Part shown: positions 1 to 11,500 of the stretch, one piece after another
How positions within the stretch are numbered: the first letter of the stretch is position 1
Layout: the number at the start of each line of letters is the position of its first letter
Assembly (NCBI GenBank): GCA_026260175.1
Contig: JAKCWW010004767.1
Coordinates: 1 to 38,944 of the forward strand
DNA: 38,944 bases
Direction of reading: 5' to 3'
From: Reticulitermes lucifugus
Taxonomy: Eukaryota; Arthropoda; Insecta; Blattodea; Rhinotermitidae
Notes under the pieces: generated by a model
Told to the model about the DNA's origin: nothing
The model's input: the letters and a program-made list of their open reading frames with translations, nothing else
The model's database searches: none
Position numbers and translations under genes: made by a program

Positions 1-958
1 TTATAATAAAGCTACTTAAAAGTGGTTTTAGTGTGCATCTGTTGGTTTATAACGTAATTTAAAGGAACAACACTTTTAGACTGTCTAGTGTAGTGAGATG
101 CATGAACAAAGCTATTCAGTCACTGTGGAAGACTGGAACTATGTGTTATGTGAATTAGGTAAAACATATGTTTACATTACATTTCTTGTTTAACATCACA
201 TGCAATGAGCTGTTTGGTAAAGCAGTAACAATCTAGACTAGACCCACAATTACACCATGGCTGCTTACTTCCATATTCTTTCCAGTTCATCAGTTACCAG
301 TTCTTAAATTTTTCTTAACCATTTGTGCTATGTAGTCTGACATATTGACATCTTTAAAATTTACCATAGAAAAATGTATGTTGTGTATCCTTAGTATTGG
401 TCTTCTGTATTTATGTGTATGAACACTTGAAAAGACCTGTCCTTTTGTCACCACCCAGAAAGTGTATGGCAACACTGCCACTTTCCCAGGATTTGCTTGT
501 TTCAGTATGTCTTTAAATTCTGTGCCTGATGTGTATCAACTGGAAGAAAAACTGAAGAGATTTTGTCTCAGTTTGTAAATCATTTAATCTGAAAAGACAC
601 ACACTTCTAAGCACTTCCTGCAAGGTGGGTTTGTAAACAGAAACACTGAACTCTGCCTCCAGCATCCCCAAATCTTGCTTCTACAGGCATAATGATAAAT
701 ATCATGTTTGTTCACTAGTGTCAGCTGGGCTTGAGGGCGCAAATTAGTGCATTTTTTAAACCATTGCATCAGCTGCAGAAAGTGTGGAATGAGTTTCTGT
801 GTCCCCTAGATATTATATGTGGTACATACATATTCCAAACAATTTGCCATGAAAGGATTCATTATCATGGTGTGTTGTTGATTAGAAATTTACAAGCAGA
901 GTGAAGGTTTAGATACAATATTGAAACTGTTTATGACAGAAAGCTTTCATTTCCTTAG
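1..958 (+). other. Intron upstream of the first visible Sbf exon
   Basis: AT-rich, no coding similarity recognised on either strand. It ends in the acceptor tttccttag at 958. The earlier Sbf exons must lie before the window. Short open frames on the minus strand (for example 290-481 and 584-769) show no family signature. Confidence 0.6.
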
Positions 959-1159
959 TCTGCATTCCTGGGTGAACGAGCACTGATGGATTGTGACTTT
1001 GCAACACGAGTTCTTGACTGCATGTTCTTCACTGGATTTGTGTCTGAGAGAGGTCCACCTTGGCGACCCTGTGATGTCTGGGATGAATTGTACAGCAGTA
1101 TAGGCGAGCTGCTCCGGCTTGAAGCTCAGGATCAACGCATGCTACTAGTTCACATACAG
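959..1159 (+). CDS. Sbf: Sbf exon 1 of window: end of DENN module (dDENN)
   Basis: 201 nt, phase 0 at both ends, residues 1-67 of the visible product. Acceptor ttccttag ends at 958 and the donor is cag|gtgtgc. The peptide includes [20 protein letters not shown] and DVWDELYSS, which correspond to the dDENN end of SBF1/SBF2 (there: RVL..MFF..FV.ERGPPYR..DLFDELY). This helical region closes the tripartite DENN fold that acts on Rab GTPases. The ATG at 986 is an internal methionine, not a start, because the frame runs through from the acceptor with SAFLGERAL. Confidence 0.92.
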
Positions 1160-4100
1160 GTGTGCACTCATTTCCTTGATATGTCATTTCCAAGTGATTT
1201 TCTGGTTGTTTCACCTGATCGTAATTTTTGTTTACATAATTCTACCAAAACTTCATACTTGTAAGCTTTTTCTTTATTAAGATTTCTTGTATTACTGTGT
1301 TTCTTTAGAAGTCATAAAGTAGCAGAATACTTGCAGTATGTAAAGCATGTCACTGTGAAAGTGTATCAAGGAAAGTTGTTTCAAAGTGTCTGTGACAGGC
1401 ATTATCTACAGTAGCCTACATGATATTTGGAAGGTATCTAGAAATGTGCAGGTATGATCTTACTCCATTCAGCATGCCTGAAACTGAACATGTTGAAATG
1501 TTGACATGTTGCAATGTGTCAGATGGTTATCTGATGCTATTATAATCTCAACAGTGCACTGTGCATTGCACAGAAGTGCTGACATATACATTTTGCTAGA
1601 AGGAATGATAACAGAGAACTGTAATGAAGTTACTTTTTTTCTTTTTTTGTATTTTTAGGAACTTGCACAGCAGTTGTATACAAATGAAAATCCAAATCCT
1701 CAGCCTTATGTTCAGAAAATTTTGAAACCACCTGATGGAGCATTTTCACGTATTCACCAACTACCTTTCCCTTCAATTAGCACTTCTCAAGTGCAGGCGA
1801 TTATAGATGAAGGACTTGCCAAGAACAACCTGAAATCAAGGTAAGGGGAAACACAGTGATAGCATATTTACAGTAGCATACACTCTGATACCCATTTCAT
1901 AGTGGACCTTTCCTGTGAACATTGATCTAGAGGTAGAGTGGAGGTTACCTTTGATATTTAACTTAAAGCTTTGATGGCGACTAAACTGAATAGACTGTTC
2001 TTGGGCTAGCAGCCGCATCAGGTTGCTTAATGGTGAGTAAACCAGCGTTTCGCTGATGACGAGAGTGGAGATGGTCCTCGAAACGTTGGTTTACTTACCT
2101 TTGATATTATTCTGCAAATTTGATTGTTGCTATTGTAGTGCTAACTTTGTTGCTTCATTTGCAAGATGATTGGTTAGCTGAGAAAGTTAAGGATGTTTAG
2201 GGAGTGGAACCCTGGGGGTACTTTGCAAGACTTATGTTTGTTATCAGATTTAAATTGTTTCTGAATATAGTTCTCATCTGTGTATATAATAAATAGTTTC
2301 TGATGTTCTTGATTCCTGAAGAATTTGTGTGCTTGGTGTGTATTGTTACTGAATAGTGTAAATGATTAGCAAAGGAGGATGGAAAATGCTGTACTGCTCT
2401 TTATCTTCTTCATGCTAGCCATGGTAGTGGTGGTGATATAGCATGGTAAGAATCTCAACCAAATATGTATTTATATATATTTGTTCTGATACAGTGTAAC
2501 CTTGATATAGTGAGATTTTGTACCTTGTGACAAGCACTCTAATACCCAAAAATATTTAAAATAATTGGCTATTCTAATTTCTGCACAAGTATTTTCACAC
2601 TGCTCTGAATTTCTGTGCACATGTCATGACACTATACAGTATTTCTGTGTACAGGCGGTCCTTGACCTTTGGACGTTTGACTTTCGTACAACCCGCACTT
2701 TCATACATTATAAATTCTCACCCCTAATCCATCTTTTGTATGCCAAATTCAGACTTCCATACACAGCAGACAAACAAACATTTTGATCAATCACACAGTG
2801 GCGCTGTAAAACTGAGTCACGAACTGTATTTTGTGTCTACTAAATGCCAGAAAAGGTACATGAGATAACTAGAATTTGAGGCAGGAAATAACTTTAGAAA
2901 ATTTATTTGTACTGTTTGTATTTTGTAACTCAACTGACAACTTTGATGTTGGTGTGGACGGTTGAGTTTTTATGTTGGCTGATTTGGATGAGGCCATGTG
3001 TTCTTTACTGTTGTCTACCCTGGCCACTTAATCTGGTAATATAATCTAGTGGAAGAAAATTGACCTACATCATGATGGTGGCAACCTGTAATTTGCAAGT
3101 AGAATGATATGGCAATTATACTGTGTGGTAGACATATGAAAATGTTTTTAAACTATGTTGTTAAGGTTATGACTTATGAAGTATGGTTTCATTGGTCATC
3201 CCATATACAGTAAAACCCTGATTTAATGTTCCCACATTTAGTGAAATCCCGGATTTAGTGATGATTTTTTCATGTCCTGACAATAATTCCATACAAACAA
3301 TGTAACCTCCATTTAATGAAAACCTCGATTTAGTGAAATATATTCTAATCCCCCAGCAATTCATTAAATAGGGGTTTTACTGTATAACCATCAGAAGTGT
3401 GGAGGATATTCACTCATGTGATGGCAGGAACATTAACGATTACCTCTGGTTGAATTCATGCATGAATGTATTGTAATTGTTGGTACATCTGTTTTGTTTG
3501 TTGCCCATAAATAGGGATTTTTATGTACTTTTAAGCAGTGGGAACAGAACCCCACTTATAACATGTAAGTTTATTCCTAGACTTTTGTACATTTCGACTT
3601 CCATACATGTTTTCAGGAATAAATTATGTACAAAAGTCGGGGACTGCCTGTACATGTTGTTATGCGACCCTGAATGTTGAAAGAAGAGTGAAGCACACTG
3701 TATAATTGCTTGTCATGGGTATAAGAAAAGTTGTACATTTTTCAGGTCTTCACCAAGTTACAAGTCAAATATTTGCTGAAAGCCATATATCCTTCTGTTT
3801 GGTCACTTGTAGACTGCTGCTGCCATAGCTCCAACATGACTACAGACACTCCCTGACTCATGTACTTTAAAGTTATGCATTTTCAGACTTACACAGTTTT
3901 TCCTTGTGGGAATGAACACACAATAAGATGAATGTGGTGGAAGAATACTGCTGGATGATAACACAAGTGGCGGAGCAGTTGTGCTGCAGCCACTTAGGTT
4001 CTGGTGTGATGGACTTTGGATTTCACCTGGGCTTCCTTGTTTATACATGTAAAGTTTACCATTTGAATACCATGTTCCGACTTGCACAAAATTTGACTTT

Positions 4101-5511
4101 CCTCCTATCTTCCAGAGTGTAACGACTGTGTTAAGTCGGGGAGTGTCTGATATTGATTTATGATTCATGGTTTGATTGGCTGAAAGGAATGTTGTGTGTT
4201 TGTACCCACTATTACTGTCTACTCTTGCATGTTATGTGGATATGAATGTTACTTTTGTGTAGGTACTGGGAAACCCAGAATTTTTTTCAATTTTAATTGT
4301 AATTATGCTGGGCATATTCACTTGAGGTTGACAGTCCATAAGTCCTAGTTTCACTCTCTCTCACATTATAGAGAGTAGTTGCCTGCATTTGTATATCTAT
4401 TTTTGAAAATGGTACGGTGTCATGGAAGTCCATATTGTTATTTTTAGTGAGTCACAGGCTGCTTAGGGATGTATTATGTAAAGTTTCATATTAAATTATA
4501 AGCTGTTTTGTATTGTGCTGTGGTGGGAGCTATTCACTTTTAATGTAAGTAACATGGAAACTGTGATTTCTGAGTTGGCCAGAACAGTGAAGTGGTAGTG
4601 AACCCTCGTGCAGGCCATTTAAGGGCTCAGACCTAGTCTTTATATGTCATGCTGGTTACTTGGCAAGGTCCCTTTGGGTAGGATTAGAAACAACCAACAT
4701 GATAAAGAACATACCTTGTGTAATTGTTTGAACATGTGGGAAGGGAGTTGACACTCATATACAAGTTCAAGGCACTCATGCTTTCTTGTTTTCTTTTCTT
4801 CTCCACAAACAAGACATAACCCATTAGCTACAACAGGTTGATTGATGTTATTTGAATAATTAGTTGCATTGATAATCTGAATATAACGCTGGAACATCTG
4901 TCACATGTAAATTGTTTACTAAACTAAGGCTGTGTTTTTACCAACCAGTTGACAGATATTATGTACCATCACCAAGACACCTTGGAGGAAAACCATATAA
5001 ACTATAAAAGATCCACACAAGAACACAGAATTCAAATATCTGCCTTACATAACTCATTTACCAAACCTTGAATTACAGTGAACTGACGAAATACACCAAT
5101 TTCCAAACACCCTGGAGAACTATCTTACAAACACTAGATCCACATACAAATGTAGTGCTTAAATATTTGTCCTACAAAACCCATTTACCAGACATTTGGC
5201 TGAGTTATTACCAACCGGGTGACATAAAATGTACCATCTTCTGAACACCTTGGTGAAACACCATGTAAACCACTAAAGATCCACACAAGAATATAGTTCT
5301 TAAATATTTGTCTTACATAACTGACTTGCCAAACTTTGATATGAGTTATCGCCAACCAATTGACAGATTATATACCATCTCCCAAATATTTTGGAGAAAC
5401 AGCATATAAACCACAATGGATCCACACAAGAATATAGTGCTCAAGTACAGAGTTAGTCAAAAAAATTGTGCAACTTTAAACACCAGTAGTTATCCATGTA
5501 TGACATTATTA

Positions 5512-5556
<45 letters not shown>

Positions 5557-8500
5557 AATAAATGGGTAATTGAAGAGATGCCCATGAAGTTTTAATATGC
5601 ACCAATAGATGCCAGCAGATTGCAAACATGGCCAGTTGGCAGCACTGCATTGCAAGATGGCATTGCCAATGGAAAAATCGTTTTGTTTGCTTGGTTATCA
5701 TGAAACTTAATCAGCTAAAGCCATGCAGCATTTGTATGGAACTACATACTGTACCAAAAAACTTATCAGTTTGAGTCCTGACTGTCAAATTGCATAAACA
5801 GTTTGTGGAAACAAGATGCATTTGCAAGAGCAAGAGTACTGGATCTTCCAGCACGGATTATGCAACAGTGGAATGTCTGTGGCAGGCCTACTTGAGGAGT
5901 GAAAGTAAGTTCGTGAGCATTCAGTGGCTCATAAAACTGGCTGGCTAATTCTGCGGAAGCTGCTTTCAGTGCCTCTCTACAAACTGTATTACTGGAAGCC
6001 TTGAAGCCTGTTGACAAAGGCAAGAGTTGTGAATTTTGTTGTGACCTGCAGGCAGTGATTGACATTGATGAGGCTGCATTGAATAGGTTGGTATACAGTG
6101 ATGAAGCCACATTCCTTCTTTGGGACAAGGTCTGTCACCACATCTTGTGGCTGTCTTGGAACCCATCTGACTCTATACAGCATGAAGGGCCAGTCAGAAA
6201 CTCAGCATTTCCTGTGCAGTGTCTGGGGAAGAGTGTATGGCCCATTCTTTATTGCCGAATGTACTGTCACAGGTGTAGCCCATCTTGATGTGTTGACTGA
6301 ATGGCTGCAACCCCAGCTAGTACAGGAGAGAAATAACTTCGTTTTGCAGCAAAATGGGGCTCCATTGCACTTTCATCTGCAGGTACTACAGTTCTGAATG
6401 AGAGTCTTCTGCAAAGTTAGATTGGCTGAGTTAGCAACAGAGACCTGACTTTGCTATGGTGGTCAGCAAGATCACCACACCTGACCCATGGATTTTTTCT
6501 ATGGGATATGTGAAAGATGCTATGTATTTGCCACCTTTACCAAGGGATTTGGAACAGTTACAACAATATATCACCATGGTTGTTGCTCAAATTGGCAGGG
6601 TGATGTTGCAAACAGTGTGGGCAGAGATGGGATATTGGGTTGATCTATGCAGGGTTGCCCTTGGTGCACACATTGAAGGATTGCAAGGTAATACCTAAAT
6701 TTGAACAATTTTACTGTATTTTTTATGTGTTTTGTGCTGCAGTATTCTGCGTAATAACATGATAGTACTCGTCTATTATTAAAGTTATACAGTTGAAATT
6801 GTGACTAATCCTGTATGTGTCTTACATAACTTATTTACCAAACCTTGACTTGAGTAGCTACCAACCAGTTGACAGATATAGTATGAATCTCCAAAACATC
6901 TTGGACAATGCCATATAAACCACATTTTGCTCTGTACCAAGAATATAGCACTTTAATATGTTAGTAGGTGTCAGGTGGTCCATGTTTCTGAAAAGTCAAG
7001 TACATTATGACTGTTGTCAAACATAACCTTTCCTTCAACCAGAAGACTTTGAAACATTTTTTCTATTTGTGGCCACACTCGGACATACCACCACCAAATC
7101 AGGCAATGTATCACAGCCCCACATACGTCACAGGAAAAATATGTGGCTTCATATAAATCGCACGCACTGAACTACTTTACAATCAACTTCCATTGTTTTG
7201 TGCAGTGCTCGTCAATTCCAGCACTTTTTGCACTGACATAACTAGGAAGCCACAGCTGACACATCCACTTGCCTTCATCATCACTTATTCTTTCTTATGA
7301 CAGGTCCATAACCTCTTCCATTCAATAGCATCTTCCAACTTCAGTTTCACTTGCCTTGGCATCCTGCAAGTGAAAGTGTTTTTTTTTAAATTTCCATTTG
7401 TATCCTTTCCACCTGTTATGCAACTGCTTTTCCTCTCCATTTCTCCTGACGTTCCACTGCTAGTCATGGACAAAAGATATGTTACTAGTGGCAAACATTT
7501 TCTACAGACCCAAATGGCTTAGTAGTCTCTGAGTGAATCTGTATTGAGGGTATAATATTCACTGTTGTTGGTCAGGTACAATCTATGCAGAAAGTTATTG
7601 TAAAAGTTGAAGCAAGGTCTTTGCTCTTCTGGGACATAGCATGTTGGTTGGTAGCTAGTTACCAATGTTTTGGGACAATATATCAGTTCCGTTCTCGAGG
7701 GTCGAGAAGTCAAGCAAACTAGTGAAGTTATCAGAAGAGCAGCAGTATTCTGTGCATGTAATATGTTACTCTGTTCCTGGAAAATTGGTAAACTACATCC
7801 TTGAAGCAACTGAAAAAAATCTGCTGACATTATCTTTAACAGCCAGGAAAGTCAGTGAAAAGGTTAACATTTTGCAAGCAGTGCAATTTTTTGCTAGTAG
7901 TTGGCAAGAAATAAGGAGCAAGACCATTCAGAAGTGCTTTGCTCACTGTGGTTTTAAGCATTCAAGCTTGGAGATGGCAAATATGACCGAGCAACATGTC
8001 AGAAACTACGATGAGTTTGTAGGCATTGGCAATAGTCTTTAATGTTACAATGAAAATGAAGATTGTGAGGATGCATTTGTTGAACAAATTGCAGCAATAC
8101 TCCAAGAGAGATCAGAAGACCGGGAAAGCAATGAGGTTGACACACCTGAGCTTGAGCGAGTGAGTAACCAGGATGCCAGGAAATGTACTGCTGAATTACA
8201 ATGGTACTTCATGCAGGAAGGCAATGAAGGCAGTCCTTTATCTGGACTAGATATTTGCGCTGATTTCATTCAGATGCAGTTAACCGAGAGAACACGGCAG
8301 GGTATACTCAATAAATTCCTGCAACATCATTAACTGTGTGGATCTGATATGTACTACATATATTAAATTGTAATTGTTTTAGCATAAATACATACAATCT
8401 ATTTATCTTTGAATGGTACCGTTTGTTCCGGAATTCACTGAAGTATTTTTGTTGATCAGTAAGCAGTAGTTTGTCTCATTTTACACATTTTTAAGTCTTT

Positions 8501-11500
8501 ACATAAAACTTTGCATAATTGGGGCAGCCACTTAATTGGGACAAAGTGTTCTAGACCCAAAGTGTTCCAGTTAAACGGAATCCATTATATATTGCCATAT
8601 GTATATTTGTGCTTTGCTGCTGCTTTCAAATTGTACTATGTGCATGTTCTAGAAAATTAAAGCGGTTTACACTACAGTAGTAGAAACCCTGCTAACTTGA
8701 ACATGTGTACTGCATGTATTCATACTGTTTGTACAGTCTGCACCTCTGCTCGTAGTTAAAATACCAACTAATAAGTGTATTTGCTCACACTATGGTATAT
8801 AAATATATATTCAGATTATAATATTGTTTCAGAGTGTTTTTATTTATTGACATGGTCTCCATGTATGTCTTGATAGTTTGTTGTCATATTTTAATAAAAA
8901 GAAATTGTGCAGCATATTGTGATTCATACAATTCAGTTTCCACTTTATGTTGCAGTTACTTTACAACTTTTTTGTTATCAAATTACCACCTTACCATGGT
9001 CAAATGCCTTATGATGGTGTTACCATACTAAAATGTATGGTGTTACATATGTATAGGTTGATGCACAGCGTTGTAAAGTGACCGAAATATATAATGGGAA
9101 TTGAATGCCAACTTTCACTTATGCTCAAGATTTAATGCCACTTCACATCCACTGTTTCTTATTTTTAATTGTTAGGAATTTAATAATATAATTTGTGAGA
9201 TTTGAGGTTCACAGCAGTACTGCTGAAGATTTAAAGTCTTCTGTGATGTGATGCTGTGTCACGGCAAGTTTCCAACATTTTGAAGTATCATAGTGTTTTC
9301 ATCTTCAGGGCCAAGCACTCCAGTAGTTTTTTGGACAAAAGTGAGCATGCTTGAAGTAGTTAGTGTCACTCAGTATTCATGATAGATTGCATTTATGTGA
9401 CAGGCCTTCAAATACTGGAAAACTGATATATTGAGTTGTTTATGAGTACTTTGTTCATATTGAAGTATATGAATTCAATTATGTAATTTCCTATGTTTAA
9501 TTCAAATTTAAAACTAGGTGTTTGTTTGGGAGTGTAATTTAAGTGTGGTCAGCAATAAGTTGAACACAGGTCATTTTTCTTTATCAGGTTATCCTCTATG
9601 AGGCCAGTGCAGCCACGCATTGTTCCTATGGGGCCACATATTTCTAGCATCCACGACCCTCGTCACATAGTCAGCAACTCAGCTCGTCGACTTGAGGTAA
9701 ATTTTGTGGCAGTTAACAGATCTGCCACTATAATTTACCATGTCAGTATTTGAAACATTCTCTTTCTTAAGAATCATGGCTTTAATAGAAGTGCAGAAGT
9801 ATGTTGCATGGCCTGTCAAGTTGGGTTATCTGACAAGGATTTATGGGGTTCTTACTTTTCTTCAGTTGGAAGTTATTACTTAATAGAGTAAGATATGAAG
9901 GCGACTTAAGATGATGTTTGGTATTTTTTTCTAAAAACATCGTGCATCTTGTCACAATCACTATTTAAAAACACCAACTAGATTCACTTTTTATTTTAAA
10001 AAACTGTATAGTTCTTTAAAACATTTTAATAAAACCCGACATATGTTTCGGCTCCTCATTGAGCCATCCTCAGGGGTTTTTTGTCACTAAAACTGCATAT
10101 ATTTAAAAATGTCTATTCATTGATTCACTTTGTAAACACAGTTTTACCACCTTCACTGTTAGTGATGTGCACAGTTACCTTGTATCTTATGTTAATCTGA
10201 TAAACTGGTATTTCCGTAGGTGTTAATGTACGGATGCATGGTACTGTATCATCTTGTTCTGGGGGTTGTATTCTTATGGTGTGTGCTGTACCTGGTCGTG
10301 TGTGCGTCTGATACCATACCATACCATACCATAGTATCAGACACACACACGGCCAGGTACAGCACACACCGTAAGAATACAACCCCCAGAACAAGATGAT
10401 ACAGTACCATGCATCCATACATTAACACCTACGGAAATACCAGTTTATCAGATTAACACAAGATACAAAGTAACTGTGCACATCAATACAGTGAAGGTGG
10501 TAAAACTGTGTTTACAAAGTGAACCAATGAATAGACGTGTTTAAATATATGCAGTTTTAGTGACAAAAAACCCCTGAGGATGGCTCAGTGAGGAGCCGAA
10601 ACATATGTCGGGTTTTANNAAAATGTTTTAAAGAACTATACAGTTTTTTAAAATAAAAAGTGCATCCAGTTGGTGTTTTTTAAATAGTGATGATGATGTT
10701 TGGTGTTACCAGTGTTGAATCTGGGCTGTGATACCAGAGAGTATGTTAGTTCATGTTCAATATTAGTTTAGTTTTCTCAAGTTAATTTTTGTTTTAAGGT
10801 GTTACGCAATTGTATCAACTGTATCTTCGAGAACAAGATATCAGATGCTCGGAAGACATTTCCTGCTGTTCTCCGTGCATTGAAGTCAAAAGCTGCAAGA
10901 CTTGCCCTTTGTACTGAGTTAGCGCAGCATGTGGTTGGAAACAAAGCGATGCTGGAACACCAGCAGTTTGACTTAGTTGTCAGACTTATGAACTGCGCAT
11001 TACAGGTAGTTTCAATATATAGTGCTTTAATTGTGGGTTGTATTTGCCGACATATGTGTGTGTTTTATTGGAAGTATGTAGCTTGTGAGATCTGAGGTTC
11101 AGGACAGGCTTGTTGCTGAACATGCCAAGTCTTACGCGATGTGACGTTGTGTCCATTTGGCAAGTAGCTTCTGACATTTTGAAGGATTATGTTGTCTTCA
11201 TCTTCAGGGTCAAGCAGTCTTTTTAGAGTGTGATGTGAAATATGAAGGAGTTATGATCCTTTGAAACATTAGGAACAACTCGCCCAATGACAGTGTCACA
11301 TCCCACAAGACTATTCTTGAGCATGCTATTTTTTGCTTACATGATTATTGCTAAGAATGTTATAGGTAGCAGTTACATTACATGGTGTGTAACATTGAGT
11401 TCCATAACAGCTATCTTAATAGAATGCAAGTAATTTATAATAATTCACCAACAAATGCACAATTTTTTATATTTACATATTTATTTTGTATTAAAAGCTA

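Larger units (their letters stand above)
4940..6990 (+). repeat. 141-bp tandem array (about 5 units), interrupted by a mariner-like element
   Basis: Units begin with accaaccagttgacag or variants at 4940, about 5081 (degenerate), 5210, 5351 and 6860. The last start falls at 5492 once the mariner and its TA copy are removed, so the period is 141 bp. Each unit contains ccatataaaccac, gatccacacaagaatatag and cttacataactcatttacca. Divergence is about 15-25% by eye. No coding content seen. Confidence 0.8.
1841..9587 (+). other. Sbf intron 2-3 (7.7 kb), packed with DNA transposon remnants
   Basis: Holds, in order: a short Penelope-like insertion, three pogo-type MITEs, a 141-bp tandem array with a mariner-like element inside, a Tigger 3' end, and a Penelope-like 3' fragment near 9194. 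The stretches 4160-4930, 6990-7760 and 8600-9190 hold nothing I recognise, apart from chance open frames such as 4640-4897 on the minus strand. Confidence 0.75.

Noticed and set aside
2037..2094. Canonical hammerhead ribozyme
   Set aside because: CTGATGA and GAAAC are present, but the strand before the first motif pairs with the strand after the second, giving one hairpin instead of the three-way junction. An extra base follows CTGATGA, and no cleavage-site strand is seen. Kept only as a recurring motif.
4640..4897. Minus-strand frame with Cys pairs as a zinc-binding protein
   Set aside because: [15 protein letters not shown] is suggestive, but there is no full motif, no family match, and it is bounded by repeats.
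7010..7500. Decayed transposase on the minus strand
   Set aside because: A few fragments look protein-like, but no catalytic or family motif was found, so it is left unassigned.
10257..10390. Minus-strand frame across the centre of the foldback as a gene
   Set aside because: It reads from one palindrome arm into the other, so it has no independent coding support.
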